Source: an uncultured Muribaculaceae bacterium (GTDB lineage Bacteria > Bacteroidota > Bacteroidia > Bacteroidales > Muribaculaceae). From it: a stretch of 64,000 nt of DNA. Of the stretch, positions 63,858-64,000 are shown in pieces. Location of the stretch: assembly GCA_910578395.1 (NCBI GenBank), contig CAJTPZ010000004.1:1-64000 (forward strand). Reading direction: 5' to 3'. Every line of letters begins with the position of its first letter. The first letter of the stretch is position 1. A model generated the notes under the pieces. That model was not told where the DNA came from. It was given only the letters and a program-made list of their open reading frames with translations, and did no database searches. The position numbers and the translations under genes are program-made.

Positions 63858-64000
63858 TCATTGCTTTTTCTTGACAACGGCCGGTGTATTGTCTGCTGAG
63901 CCGGCTGCTGTGGTAAGCATATTGTCGAGTGTTTCTTCTTCCGGATCGATCAACTCTTTGGCAGCTATCTGCGGCATGTCTCGCTTCTTGGCTCTGGTAG
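63858..64000 (-). CDS. ftsQ: cell division protein FtsQ, C-terminal end (partial)
   Basis: Only the last 46 residues are in the window, running off its edge: the frame reads RAKKRDMPQIAAKELIDPEE, then ETLDNMLTTAAGSADNTPAV and VKKKQ before TGA. This is a hydrophilic tail and does not itself identify the protein. FtsQ is inferred from the position directly upstream of ftsA on the same strand, as in the Bacteroidales dcw cluster. Confidence 0.6.
   Translation of the reverse strand, partial: TRAKKRDMPQIAAKELIDPEEETLDNMLTTAAGSADNTPAVVKKKQ

Overview
The window reads as chromosomal core sequence from a member of the Bacteroidales, most likely a gut Muribaculaceae-type organism (the order is well supported, the family is my inference). 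The evidence is gene content and signals. There is a PorZ-like propeller protein with a type IX secretion (T9SS) C-terminal domain, a SusC-style TonB plug protein, paired DUF6452/DUF6048 and DUF1573 proteins, the ftsQ-ftsA-ftsZ order, a GH92 mannosidase and lipoproteins. Promoters fit the Bacteroidetes pattern TTTG (or TTG), about 19 bases, then TAnnTTTG. Gene density is high, many neighbours overlap by ATGA, and I see no insertion sequence, prophage, CRISPR array or plasmid gene.

Layout. 1-8242 (+): S41 C-terminal processing protease, PorZ-like protein, recJ and recQ. 8357-9207 (+): a DUF3943 envelope protein that looks frameshifted. 9214-12756 (-): ruvX, def, ettA and a TPR protein, preceded by a tandemly duplicated promoter-like module. 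13105-21184 (+): sppA, lpxK, purine nucleoside phosphorylase, thiL, glgB and a flippase-like membrane protein. 21194-25467 (-): tRNA-Leu, tRNA-Pro, a nitroreductase lipoprotein, fabD, a clostripain-family lipoprotein and an MscS channel. 25553-29776 (+): rpsU, a Xer recombinase, hpf, rlmN and two DUF1573 proteins. 29873-37853 (+): HAD phosphatase, ribF, DUF4254, a sirtuin, cardiolipin synthase, O-methyltransferase, fmt and an OPT transporter.

37951-42872 (-): M16-like protein, Nudix hydrolase, RelA/SpoT synthetase and a lipoprotein. 43040-45250 (+): GH92. 45444-53315 (+): DUF4199, GT2, DUF6452, DUF6048, rpiB, M3 and S9 peptidases. 53457-56385 (-): acyltransferase, a small membrane protein, tRNA-Ser and pyk. 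56533-59253 (+): a plug-only secreted protein and a CotH-kinase protein. 59336-64000 (-): ftsQ (partial), ftsA, ftsZ and pgi.

Functionally this is housekeeping: DNA repair and recombination, translation (def, fmt, ettA, rpsU, hpf, rlmN, tRNAs), envelope lipid synthesis (lpxK, fabD, cls, acyltransferase), central carbon metabolism (pgi, pyk, rpiB, glgB), cell division, stringent response and periplasmic proteolysis. I found no convincing new multigene system. The most worthwhile oddities are the duplicated promoter module before ruvX, the frameshifted DUF3943 gene, the plug-only TonB-like protein beside a CotH kinase whose candidate promoter lies in an inverted repeat, and several enzyme homologues lacking family-defining catalytic or metal residues (RelA-type HD domain, M16-like protein, cysteine-free sirtuin).
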